DNA of 55,629 nt from contig CAIKAS010000220.1 in the NCBI GenBank assembly GCA_903825445.1, positions 1 through 55,629 of the forward strand, given 5' to 3'. Below the pieces are notes generated by a model. It worked only from the letters and a program-made list of their open reading frames with translations. It was not told where the DNA came from and did not search any database. How positions within the stretch are numbered: position 1 is the stretch's first letter; each line of letters begins with the position of its first letter. The position numbers and the translations under genes are program-made. This DNA comes from an uncultured Acidobacteriia bacterium (GTDB taxonomy: Bacteria; Acidobacteriota; Terriglobia; Bryobacterales; Bryobacteraceae). Shown here one piece after another: positions 25,163-32,683 of the stretch.

Positions 25163-25836
25163 ACACGTCCGGTTGGAAAACTCTGATCACACATAACTTT
25201 GGGCTGAAGGCGCTGGCGTTATGCGCTGCATTCGGGCTTTGGTACAGCATTGCAAGCGAGCCGGAACTGGCCACGATCGTATCGGTGCCAGTGGATTATA
25301 AGAACTCTCCGAAAGATCTTGTGATCAGCTCAGAGACCGTGGATTCGGTGTCCGTGGAAGCCCGTGGCCCGGCGGCGCGGTTACGCGAGATGCAGGAATC
25401 ACGGGTTGCGGCGGTGATCGATTTCGCAAGTGTGCGCGGACCGGGTGAGAGAACGTTCAACCTGACGGACGCTGAACTTCGGCCACCCCGCGGGGTGACG
25501 GTAGTGCGAACGATACCCGAGCAGTTGCGATTCCGCTTTGAGCATCAGATGACCGCGAAGTTGCCGGTGGAAGTCGTCTTTTCCGGAGCGTTACCGCGTG
25601 GCTTGACACGTGGCGGCGTGATCGTGGATCCGCCCGAACTGGAAATTACGGGTCCGGAAAGCCGCGTGATTGGTGCGCGCAAACTCGTGACTGATCCTTT
25701 CGATCTTTCGCGAATCACCGATATGGCTTCGCCGGATAAGACGCAGGAGCTTGCGGCGTATAACTCCGATTCCGAACTGCGGTTTGCGGGTGCCCCGCGC
25801 GTTACAGTGAAGATTCGCGTAGAGAGAAATCGTTAG
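25159..25836 (+). CDS. cdaR: CdaR-like YbbR-domain regulator of diadenylate cyclase
   Basis: A 225-residue protein with one N-terminal membrane helix (about 15-32, ending YSIASEPE) followed by YbbR-type beta domains outside the membrane. YbbR features include VPVDYKN, VSVEARGPAARLREM and PVEVVFSGALPRG. CdaR proteins bind CdaA and alter c-di-AMP output. With about two YbbR repeats it is shorter than the four-repeat Bacillus protein. Its start overlaps the cdaA stop by 4 bp, and glmM follows after 11 bp. Confidence 0.88.
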   Translation: MNTSGWKTLITHNFGLKALALCAAFGLWYSIASEPELATIVSVPVDYKNSPKDLVISSETVDSVSVEARGPAARLREMQESRVAAVIDFASVRGPGERTFNLTDAELRPPRGVTVVRTIPEQLRFRFEHQMTAKLPVEVVFSGALPRGLTRGGVIVDPPELEITGPESRVIGARKLVTDPFDLSRITDMASPDKTQELAAYNSDSELRFAGAPRVTVKIRVERNR

Positions 25837-25847
25837 CTCAAAAAAAC

Positions 25848-27200
25848 ATGGCAAAAAAGCTATTTGGAACGGATGGAATCCGCGGGACCGCGGGCCAGGC
25901 ACCGCTCGATCCCCGCACTGTGACGGCGCTGGGGCTGGCGCTGGCGGAGGATTTACGGCATCAAAGGTTGGCGGGAATGCCGGTCCTGATTGGTATGGAT
26001 ACGCGCGAATCGGGGCCGTCGATTGCCGCGCTGCTGGCAGTCGGGTTGCGGCGCGGTGGTATCGGTGTGGAGTTTGCCGGCGTCCTGACGACGCCCGGCG
26101 TGGCCTACCTAACGCGCACTGGAAACTACGCGGCCGGAGTGATGATTTCGGCTTCGCATAATCCGTTTGAAGACAATGGCATCAAGGTTTTCGCGCGAAC
26201 CGGATTCAAATTGCCGGATGCGGAAGAACATGAGGTGGAAGAGGCAATCTTCCGGATCATGCCGGAACTGGATGGCGAGTTGGGCGGGATTGTGCCAGTG
26301 TTGGAGGTCTCCACTCCGACGCGGCGTTATTTGGATTTTTTGCTGTCGACGCTGGCGTCTGTCAGACCGTTGGCGGGGCTGAAAATTGTTATGGATTGCG
26401 GTAACGGCGCGGCCTCGGCGCTGGCTCCCGAGTTATTTCGTGAGGCCGGCGCGGAAGTAGTAGCTATCCATAATGAACCAAATGGCCGCAATATCAATCT
26501 GAACTGTGGAGCGCTGCATCTGGAAGCCGTTCGCGAACGGGTGCTGGCAACCGGCGCCGACGCTGGCGTGGCGTTCGATGGCGATGCGGATCGCGCGATG
26601 CTGGTGGCTCGTTCTGGACGCCTTGTGGATGGCGACGCGGTCCTCTTGATCGCCGCCCGACAAATGCAGGCAGACGGGCACCTGCCGGGCAATTTGGTGA
26701 TTTCGACCGTGATGTCGAACCTGGGTCTGGAGAAGGCGCTGGAACGGCTTGGCATCACTATGCTGCGAACGCCGGTAGGCGATAAGTACGTACTGGAAGA
26801 GATGGTGCGTCGCGAGGCTGCATTGGGCGGGGAACAATCCGGCCATATCATTTTCCGCGAATTTGCGACGACGGGCGATGGCATGCTGACAGCGCTCAAG
26901 GTGCTGGAGACAGCCGTGCGCGCTGGAACCACGCTTGATGAGTTGGCGGCGGACCTGGTGGTTTATCCGCAGTTGCTGGTGAATGTGCGCGTCAAGGCAC
27001 GGCGTCCCCTGGAGGAGTTGCCTCGGGTGATGGATGAAATTCGGTCTTGTGAGACGGAACTGAACGGGTCGGGTCGGATACTGGTTCGGTATTCCGGGAC
27101 GGAACCGCTGCTGCGCGTTATGGTCGAAGGTCCGGAACAGGGACAGGTGCAGTCGTTGGCGGACCGCGTGGCAGTGGCGATTCGGGCCGAGATGGGGTAG
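25848..27200 (+). CDS. glmM: Phosphoglucosamine mutase GlmM
   Basis: A 450-residue alpha-D-phosphohexomutase. It begins KLFGTDGIRG, carries the phosphoserine loop ISASHNP (catalytic Ser103), the metal loop DGDADR near 244-249, the sugar-binding GGEQSGH, and the phosphate-binding RYSGTEPLLRVM near the C-terminus. It converts glucosamine-6-phosphate to glucosamine-1-phosphate for peptidoglycan and lipopolysaccharide precursors. Full length for the family. It is the third gene of the cdaA-cdaR-glmM operon, which ties cell-wall supply to c-di-AMP. Confidence 0.96.
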   Translation: MAKKLFGTDGIRGTAGQAPLDPRTVTALGLALAEDLRHQRLAGMPVLIGMDTRESGPSIAALLAVGLRRGGIGVEFAGVLTTPGVAYLTRTGNYAAGVMISASHNPFEDNGIKVFARTGFKLPDAEEHEVEEAIFRIMPELDGELGGIVPVLEVSTPTRRYLDFLLSTLASVRPLAGLKIVMDCGNGAASALAPELFREAGAEVVAIHNEPNGRNINLNCGALHLEAVRERVLATGADAGVAFDGDADRAMLVARSGRLVDGDAVLLIAARQMQADGHLPGNLVISTVMSNLGLEKALERLGITMLRTPVGDKYVLEEMVRREAALGGEQSGHIIFREFATTGDGMLTALKVLETAVRAGTTLDELAADLVVYPQLLVNVRVKARRPLEELPRVMDEIRSCETELNGSGRILVRYSGTEPLLRVMVEGPEQGQVQSLADRVAVAIRAEMG

Positions 27201-27209
27201 GCTGCTCAC

Positions 27210-27644
27210 ATGACGGAAGCCGATCTTTACGCTTTCCTGCGCATGCACAAACTTGGCGTCCTGGCGACGACCTGTCCTGCCGGAACTCCCCAAACGGCTT
27301 TGGTGGGAATCGCTGTGACTCCCCAGCTGGAGATCGTTTTTGATACGGTCAGGAGTTCGCGTAAGTATAGGAATCTTATCGAGAAATCTGCGTGTTCTTT
27401 TGTGATCGGCGGGTGGGGGTCCGGCGAACAAACCGTGCAGTTCGAAGGAGTGGCCGAGGAGATTCTGTCACCGGAGATGGAGCGGTATCGGGCAGTCTAT
27501 TTTGAAGCCTGGCCGGATGGCCCGGCGCGGATGGATTGGCCGGGGATCACTCATTTCGTCGTGCGGCCGACGTGGCTTCGTTTCAGTGATTTCGATCAGA
27601 ATCCGCCGTTGATTGAGGAATTCAGCCGATTCGGGACCGGTTAA
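27210..27644 (+). CDS. Pyridoxamine 5'-phosphate oxidase-family (FMN-binding split barrel) protein
   Basis: A 144-residue protein with the split-barrel pattern: an N-terminal helix (DLYAFLRMHKLGVLAT), then ALVGIAV, IVFDTVRSSRKYRNL and a C-terminal WLRFSDFD strand. Family members bind FMN, F420 or haem and have varied redox roles; true PdxH motifs are not seen. It follows glmM by 9 bp and is probably the last gene of that transcript, before the hairpin at 27687. Confidence 0.83.
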   Translation: MTEADLYAFLRMHKLGVLATTCPAGTPQTALVGIAVTPQLEIVFDTVRSSRKYRNLIEKSACSFVIGGWGSGEQTVQFEGVAEEILSPEMERYRAVYFEAWPDGPARMDWPGITHFVVRPTWLRFSDFDQNPPLIEEFSRFGTG

Positions 27645-27686
27645 TTCCCACGAGAAGCATGGCGACTCGGTTTAGTGGTGTTTGGA

Positions 27687-27721
27687 GACATCGGAGGCCG
27701 GCGTTACCTCCGTGCGATGTC
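27687..27721 (+). terminator. Two-step RNA hairpin after the split-barrel gene
   Basis: GACAT (27687-27691) plus CGGAGG pair with CCTCCG (27707-27712) and ATGTC (27717-27721): 11 base pairs in all, with a 9-nt loop and a 4-nt bulge (TGCG) on the 3' side. There is no T-run after it. It may be a transcript end, an mRNA-stabilising hairpin, or a target of the ANTAR protein encoded just downstream. Confidence 0.45.
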
Positions 27722-27879
27722 GGAAGTGCCCCATCGGATACATAATTCTTTCATGAAATCACCGACATGCCCCTTGCGTGAGCCAGAGTGGCGCAACTTT
27801 GGTAAGTGACACAAACTAAAGCAAATAAATGTTAACAATTACAACCGGATTAATACATTCAGCCGATCCAAAAATTGAA

Positions 27880-27909
27880 TTGGACCTGCCCTGTTATTGC
27901 CCGTAGACT
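27880..27909 (+). promoter_or_regulatory. Weak promoter candidate for the GAF-ANTAR gene
   Basis: TTGGAC (27880-27885), an 18-bp spacer and TAGACT (27904-27909). Both boxes match the consensus only partly. It would place the transcript start about 27 nt before the first ATG. Confidence 0.22.
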
Positions 27910-27942
27910 TAGATTTCGGGCCGTGTTTGCACCGATCACCCA

Positions 27943-29211
27943 ATGGATATGACACCCACCATGGCAGAAACAACTGGCAGTCAGGTCACCCTCCTGCACC
28001 GGATCAGCAGCATCGTGAGTTCGGATCAGGATCTCGAAGCGGTTCTGAAAGAGTTGGTCAGTCTGGCGATGAACGTCACCAATTCTGACGCTTGTCTCGT
28101 GTACCTGATCGATACCGCAACGAATGAAGTGGTGCTGCGGGCGTCGCAACTACCCCACGACGCCGAAATCGGAAAAGTCCGCCTGAAGATGGGCGAAGGT
28201 ATCACCGGTTGGGTCGCCGTGCATAACTCAGTGGTCGCGCTGGGTAAGAATGCCTCCGCCGATGCCCGGTTTAAGAGCTTCAGTTCACTGCAGGAAGACA
28301 CTTACGAAGCGTTTCTTTCGGTGCCTCTGGTGAGCAGCGGCGAACTCATCGGCGTCATCAACGTGCATCATTGCGATCCGCATCAGCACTCTTCCGACGA
28401 AGTGGCGCTGGTCACGTTTATCGGCGAACAGATGGGCGGCCTGATCGGACGTCACAAGCTGGCAGACCAGTCTCTGAGCGCGGTGAAGCGGATGGAGACG
28501 CTGGCTGCCGTTGCGCAGACGATCGCTGCGGAAAGCTACCTGGAGCGCATTCTGCAGGCTATTTCCGAGATGGTGGCAGAGACCCTGGATTCGGCGGTCT
28601 GTTCCATTATGCTCGTTGACGAAGAAAAGAAGGAATTGACAGTGAGCGCGGCGCGCTGTTCATCGCCGGACTACATGCATCGGATGCCGATTCGCATGGA
28701 AGGCTCGGTGATCGAAGCGGTAATCCGCGACGGCCAGCCGGTAATAATCCGCGACATCCATGCCGAGAAGCAGTTTCGCTATCCGGAACTGGCCCGGAAG
28801 TCCGGTCTGGTATCCGGCCTCGCGGCGCCGTTGCTTTCGTTGGGAAAAGTAATCGGGTCGATCAACATCTACACCCGGGAAGCGCGCACGTTCTCCGACG
28901 AAGAGGTGGGGTTCGTAACCGTCGTCGCCGGACAGGCAGCGATCGCCATTAAGAACGCCCGGCTGATGTCGGAAACTCTCGACATGAAGCGAACGCTCGA
29001 AGCGCGCAAGCTCATTGAGCGCGCTAAGGGCATCCTGCAATTCAAGCACAGCCTGACGGAGGAAGAGGCTTACCTGCGGCTTCGCAACGAGAGCCGGCGC
29101 CTGCGGCGTTCCATGCGGGATCTGGCGGAGGCCGTGATTCTGGCTGACGACCTGAACCGCAAGGAAGGCGCGGCGCGTCCTCTGGTTCGGGAAGATACGG
29201 ACATCATGTAG
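27943..29211 (+). CDS. GAF-GAF-ANTAR regulator (RNA-binding antiterminator type)
   Basis: A 422-residue soluble regulator. GAF 1 covers about 20-160, GAF 2 about 185-330, and the C-terminal ANTAR domain about 345-400 (ARKLIERAKGILQFKHSLTEEEAYLRLRNESRRLRRSM). ANTAR domains bind paired RNA hairpins and prevent transcription termination; GAF domains sense small ligands or redox state. Possible starts are ATGs at 27943, 27949 and 27961; none has a clear Shine-Dalgarno. Strong hairpins stand both before and directly after the gene. No histidine kinase partner is adjacent, so control probably comes through the GAF domains. Confidence 0.88.
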   Translation: MDMTPTMAETTGSQVTLLHRISSIVSSDQDLEAVLKELVSLAMNVTNSDACLVYLIDTATNEVVLRASQLPHDAEIGKVRLKMGEGITGWVAVHNSVVALGKNASADARFKSFSSLQEDTYEAFLSVPLVSSGELIGVINVHHCDPHQHSSDEVALVTFIGEQMGGLIGRHKLADQSLSAVKRMETLAAVAQTIAAESYLERILQAISEMVAETLDSAVCSIMLVDEEKKELTVSAARCSSPDYMHRMPIRMEGSVIEAVIRDGQPVIIRDIHAEKQFRYPELARKSGLVSGLAAPLLSLGKVIGSINIYTREARTFSDEEVGFVTVVAGQAAIAIKNARLMSETLDMKRTLEARKLIERAKGILQFKHSLTEEEAYLRLRNESRRLRRSMRDLAEAVILADDLNRKEGAARPLVREDTDIM

Positions 29212-29216
29212 CAGCC

Positions 29217-29236
29217 TGCCTCTCTGCGGAGGGGCA
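29217..29236 (+). terminator. Hairpin with UNCG tetraloop after the ANTAR gene
   Basis: The 20-nt stretch folds into an 8-bp stem (one G-U pair) closed by a C-UGCG-G loop, an extra-stable UNCG-type tetraloop. It begins 5 nt after the stop codon. It has no U-tract, so it may be a processing or stability element rather than a classical terminator. Confidence 0.45.
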
Positions 29237-29285
29237 ACCAAACACGCTCCCACCCGAAATGCCGTGTGCGGCGTCGCTCTTATGA

Positions 29286-29300
29286 GTCGCTTATTGCGAC
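29286..29300. promoter_or_regulatory. Inverted repeat GTCGC-N5-GCGAC before the YheT gene
   Basis: A perfect 5+5 inverted repeat with a 5-nt centre lies 17 nt before the start of the YheT-like gene and abuts a possible -10 (GACAAT, 29298-29303). It could be an operator or a small RNA hairpin. Confidence 0.25.
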
Positions 29301-29316
29301 AATAGGACTTCGCTGC

Positions 29317-30297
29317 ATGCGGCAATTCGAACCCATCGTTCGTAATCCACACCTCCTGACTATTCTCGGCAATTTCTGGCCGCGCGGCTACGACTTCACG
29401 CCATTCCCCGAGGAGCGCCGCCTCATCCGGACTGATCCGGATACCCGGGTTCTCGTGCTTACCCAGCGCCCGGTCGTGACCGCTGTAGGGCACGTGGTGC
29501 TTCTGCATGGCCTTGAAGGCTCTGGGGACTCGGGTTATAACCGCAGTATGTCCTGGCAGACACTGAACGCAGGGTTCATTACACATCGCTTTCACATGCG
29601 CACGTGCGGTGGCACGGAGCACTTGTGCAAAACTCTCTACCACGCAGGGCTGACGGCGGATCTGCGGGCATTTCTGCAGCAGCTGAAGGCGGAGGACGAC
29701 GGGCTGCCTGTCTATCTGATCGGCTTCTCGCTGGGGGGCAACGTGTCGCTCAAGTTTGCGGGCGAGGAAGGCGAGACGGATCTGATTCACGGTGTCTGTG
29801 CCATTTCCACGCCGATCGATTTGGCGGCATCGGCGAGGCGGATTGGCCAGCCCGATAACGCGCTGTATGAGACGCGCTTCCTCAACCGTATGAAACAACG
29901 GCTGCTGGCGACCGGTCGCTACACAGCGAAGGATCTTGCTTGCTGCAAATCGCTTTGGGAAATAGACGACCGTGTGACGGCTCCTTCTTTCGGCTTTGGT
30001 GGGGCAGCGAACTACTACGGGACGCAATCGGCACAGAATTTTCTCCATGCGATTCGGGTTCCAACAGTACTCCTGCAGGCGCAAGACGACACTTTCATCC
30101 CGTTTGAAATTTTCAGGCATCCTGCGATTGCGGCGAATCCAAATCTGACACTGTTCGCCACGGAACACGGCGGACATTTGGGCTTTATCTCGAAGCATGC
30201 GCCCCGTTTCTGGGTGGATCACTCGGCACTGGAATTCCTGCAAAACAACTTGCCAACTCCCGTCACAATGGCGCGTAATAGCAAATGTGAAGATTGA
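29317..30297 (+). CDS. YheT-family alpha/beta hydrolase
   Basis: A 326-residue hydrolase of the YheT/ABHD1-3 family. It starts with the family-typical RNPHLLTILGNFWPR, has VLLHGLEGSGDSGYNRSM, the nucleophile elbow IGFSLGGNVSLK, an Asp in QAQDDTFIP and a His in EHGGHLGF. These enzymes are esterases or lipases with poorly known substrates. The ATG at 29317 has AGGA 9 nt upstream; a longer frame from 29266 adds residues without family similarity. The last 11 bases overlap the sigma factor gene, so the two are coupled. Confidence 0.87.
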   Translation: MRQFEPIVRNPHLLTILGNFWPRGYDFTPFPEERRLIRTDPDTRVLVLTQRPVVTAVGHVVLLHGLEGSGDSGYNRSMSWQTLNAGFITHRFHMRTCGGTEHLCKTLYHAGLTADLRAFLQQLKAEDDGLPVYLIGFSLGGNVSLKFAGEEGETDLIHGVCAISTPIDLAASARRIGQPDNALYETRFLNRMKQRLLATGRYTAKDLACCKSLWEIDDRVTAPSFGFGGAANYYGTQSAQNFLHAIRVPTVLLQAQDDTFIPFEIFRHPAIAANPNLTLFATEHGGHLGFISKHAPRFWVDHSALEFLQNNLPTPVTMARNSKCED

Positions 30298-30820
30298 TTT
30301 CACTAGCGTCGTGGCCGATAACCAGTCCATGGTATTTAGTCTGGCGTTGCGGTTTCTGCGCAATCGCGAGGTAGCGGAAGAACTGGCGCAGGATGTTTTC
30401 CTGCAATGCTACAGGCAGATGGACCGGATCGACGATGCGGCTCACGCCAGCTCGTGGCTGCGGCGAGCCATTTGCCATCGGTCCATCGATGAGTTGCGCA
30501 AGCGACGGTTCCGGCCTGCGATTGGCCTGAACGATATCCCGGAGCCTGCAGCGGCCGGAACGATGCCGGACCTGCTAATGCGAGAGCGTTTACGCGGGAT
30601 GGTGGATGCTTTGCCGGAGAAGGCGCGGATGGTTGTGGTGCTGCGATTTCAGGAAGACCTGGCTCCGACGGAGATCGCAGATTTGCTCGATATGCCGGTG
30701 AGCACTGTAAAGAGTCATCTCCACCGCTCCCTGACGCTGCTTCGGGGGCGACTGGAGAAGAAAACGTTTGCCCGCGCGGCGACACGGGGCGGAATACCGG
30801 CGACGGAGGTGTATTTATGA
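30287..30820 (+). CDS. ECF-type RNA polymerase sigma factor
   Basis: A 177-residue sigma-70-family factor. Region 2 is at about 10-75 (VFSLALRFLRNREVAEELAQDVFLQ, with WLRRAICHRSIDELRKRR) and region 4 at about 105-160 (ALPEKARMVVVLRFQEDLAPTEIADLLDMPVSTVKSHLHR). Regions 1 and 3 are absent, as in ECF factors. A GTG start at 30287 was chosen because it gives the normal ECF length and lies just inside the end of the YheT gene. It overlaps the next gene by 4 bp, the usual layout for sigma and its regulator. Confidence 0.9.
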   Translation: MKIDFTSVVADNQSMVFSLALRFLRNREVAEELAQDVFLQCYRQMDRIDDAAHASSWLRRAICHRSIDELRKRRFRPAIGLNDIPEPAAAGTMPDLLMRERLRGMVDALPEKARMVVVLRFQEDLAPTEIADLLDMPVSTVKSHLHRSLTLLRGRLEKKTFARAATRGGIPATEVYL

Positions 30821-31176
30821 TTCCCGATAACGAACGAATTGAGGAAGGCCTGCGGGAAACGTTTCGGCGGGAAGCGGCTCCCCCCGATTTTGCTGCGAAG
30901 GTCTTGGCGCGCACTGCATTGGAAGAAAAGGCAGTCACGTCGGCGAAGGTTGTGGAGATGCGTCCCAAGTCCTGGTTGCGGCGGCCATTCGCTCTGGGTA
31001 TCGCGGCGGCGGTGGGGTTGGCGATCATTCCGGTGGCCGTGCTGGATTATCAGCGCCGCGAAGAAGCCCGCGGAATGAAGGCGAAGCAGGACCTGCTGAC
31101 GGCGCTCGCTATTACGAGAGTTCAATTGCAGCAGGCGAAGTCGAAGGTTCAGCGAGCTACGAAGTCGATCCAATAG
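30817..31176 (+). CDS. Small membrane protein, probable anti-sigma factor
   Basis: A 119-residue protein not recognised by family. The N-terminal 50 residues are soluble and charged (IEEGLRETFRREAAPPDFAAKVLART); one membrane helix follows at about 54-72 (ALGIAAAVGLAIIPVAVL), then a short charged tail that may form a helix outside the membrane. Position directly after an ECF sigma gene with ATGA overlap suggests an anti-sigma role. It lacks the His-x3-Cys-x2-Cys zinc motif of ZAS anti-sigma factors, so the call rests on context and topology. Confidence 0.65.
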   Translation: MIPDNERIEEGLRETFRREAAPPDFAAKVLARTALEEKAVTSAKVVEMRPKSWLRRPFALGIAAAVGLAIIPVAVLDYQRREEARGMKAKQDLLTALAITRVQLQQAKSKVQRATKSIQ

Positions 31177-31185
31177 AGGTTTGCC

Positions 31186-31740
31186 ATGAAAAAAGCACTT
31201 ATTCTTTGCGCGATCGCGCTGTTCACCTCGGTCCCCGCATTGTTCGGTCAGGATTTCGATTTCAAGACCTTGGACAAACTCGGCGCCGCGGCCACATCTT
31301 CGACGAATGTGACGCTGAACGCGAACCTTCTGAAACTGGCCGCCGGATTGCTGGGTAATGACGACAAGAATGACGCTGGCCTCAAGTCCCTGGTATCGAA
31401 TTTGAAGGGCATTTATGTGCGTTCTTACGAATTCGATAAACCTGGTCAGTATGCGGAGTCCGATCTGGCCCCGCTGCGGGCGTTTCTGAAACAGCCGAAG
31501 TGGTCAGCCGTTGTGGACGTGCGTGAGAAGGGGGAATCGACACAGGTTTACTTCCTGGAGACAGACAACAACAAACTGGGAGGCGTGGCTGTAGTCTCGA
31601 CGGAACCGACCGCACTGACCGTGATTTACATCAACGGTGAAATCAGCAGGGAAGATCTGGAGAAGCTGAGCGGTAATATGGGGATTCCGGACATCAAGGG
31701 TCTGGCGAACATCAAACCCGACAAAAAGACACCGAAATGA
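31186..31740 (+). CDS. DUF4252 family exported protein
   Basis: A 184-residue protein with a clean signal peptide (MKKALILCAIALFTSVPALFGQ). The mature part fits DUF4252: LKGIYVRSYEFDKPGQY, an alternating VVDVREKGESTQVYFLE stretch and LTVIYINGEIS. Its function is unknown. AGAGG lies a few bases before the ATG. It is the third gene of the sigma operon, so it may be part of the regulon or of the sensing system. Confidence 0.8.
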   Translation: MKKALILCAIALFTSVPALFGQDFDFKTLDKLGAAATSSTNVTLNANLLKLAAGLLGNDDKNDAGLKSLVSNLKGIYVRSYEFDKPGQYAESDLAPLRAFLKQPKWSAVVDVREKGESTQVYFLETDNNKLGGVAVVSTEPTALTVIYINGEISREDLEKLSGNMGIPDIKGLANIKPDKKTPK

Positions 31741-32069
31741 ACCTGCTGGCATCCCTCACCGTTCTGTTTACGCTTTTGCAGGTACCGCCTCCACCGCCTC
31801 CAGCTACTTTCCTGGGAGTTTATAAGGGGATGGAGAGTGGACGGGTGGTGATCGAGGTGGAGGGTGGTCAGAGCATGCGCATGTTCGTGACCAGCTCTAC
31901 GAAGTTCATTCGTGACGGCAAGAAGGCGAAAGCTTCGGATTTCCAGGAAGGCGAAAAGGTCTCCGTAGATGCGGACCGCGACATGCGCATGAATCTGATT
32001 GCCGTCCGCGTGGAGACGGTGAACGCGAAGTCAGCGGTGCCGCCCGACAAACAAGAGAATCAGAAGTGA
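31737..32069 (+). CDS. Small exported protein with DUF5666/OB-like strand pattern
   Basis: A 110-residue protein, not recognised with certainty. A hydrophobic N-terminus leads to a run of prolines (QVPPPPPPATF), followed by beta-strand-like sequence: VVIEVEGGQSMRMFVTSSTKFIRDGKK, then FQEGEKVSVDADRDM. This resembles small DUF5666/OB-like periplasmic domains, but the match is by eye only. Both ends overlap neighbours by 4 bp, so its expression is coupled within the operon. Confidence 0.68.
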   Translation: MNLLASLTVLFTLLQVPPPPPPATFLGVYKGMESGRVVIEVEGGQSMRMFVTSSTKFIRDGKKAKASDFQEGEKVSVDADRDMRMNLIAVRVETVNAKSAVPPDKQENQK

Positions 32070-32680
32070 AGCGTTATTGCCTATTGCCGTTGCTGTTCCT
32101 GCTGACGTCTCTTGTTTGTGTGGCGCAGGAGCAAGATCAGGAACCAGTTTATGTCTTCGGCACGACGGTGGTTATTCCCTCCGGCCTGAAGGGTGTGATC
32201 TACTACATCCACTCCGCGAAAAAGCTCTCGGATCTGCAAAAAGAAAAACCGCGTGGAACGATTTACACGACGTCGCTAAACGTGCCCCCGCAGGATTACA
32301 AGCTGGGGTTTCCCGGGATTTCGAATCGTCTCGAATGGTTTGCCATCGAGTACACGGGCAGGTTCTGGATTGATAAACCCGGAGAGTATCAATGGGCGCT
32401 GACTTCGGACGATGGTTCGATGCTGTTTGTTGACGACAAGCTCGTGATCGACAATGGCGGTCTGCATGTTCCCCTTACGCTCACTGGCACGACTCAGCTG
32501 GCTGGCGGCATACACAGCATCCGCGTGCCCTATTTTCAAGGCTTGAAGTATCACGTGGCGCTGGTGTTGAAGATTGCCGGTCCGGGCCAGGAATTGCGCG
32601 TGTTCAGCACGGAAGAACTCAAACCGCCCGCCGATCCGGAGACCTGGGCATTTCCAGATAAACCCTTGAAGACGAAATAG
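32066..32680 (+). CDS. Exported PA14-domain protein
   Basis: A 204-residue protein with a signal peptide ending VCVAQ. The PA14 domain covers about 30-180: IEYTGRFWIDKPGEYQWALTSDDGSMLFVDDKLVIDNGGLH is the characteristic core, followed by GIHSIRVPYFQG. PA14 domains usually bind carbohydrate and occur in glycosidases, adhesins and toxins; here the domain stands alone. The GTG start overlaps the previous stop (GTGA). It is the last gene of the sigma operon and nearly meets the convergent glycosyltransferase gene (3-bp gap). Confidence 0.85.
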   Translation: MKRYCLLPLLFLLTSLVCVAQEQDQEPVYVFGTTVVIPSGLKGVIYYIHSAKKLSDLQKEKPRGTIYTTSLNVPPQDYKLGFPGISNRLEWFAIEYTGRFWIDKPGEYQWALTSDDGSMLFVDDKLVIDNGGLHVPLTLTGTTQLAGGIHSIRVPYFQGLKYHVALVLKIAGPGQELRVFSTEELKPPADPETWAFPDKPLKTK

Positions 32681-32683
32681 CAG

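Larger units (their letters stand above)
27645..27942. other. 298-bp intergenic region with hairpin and AT-rich promoter zone
   Basis: No gene is supported here. The first part holds a strong two-step hairpin (27687-27721). The part from about 27811 to 27880 is unusually AT-rich for this genome and includes the palindrome TGTTAACA (27830-27837) and a weak promoter candidate (27880-27909). It most likely ends the glmM transcript and starts that of the ANTAR regulator. Confidence 0.5.

Noticed and set aside
28660..30363. A 567-codon open frame on the minus strand
   Set aside because: It is antisense to the ANTAR regulator, the YheT hydrolase and the sigma start, all of which have clear motifs. 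The translation is rich in Arg and His with no family features, typical of a GC-rich shadow frame.
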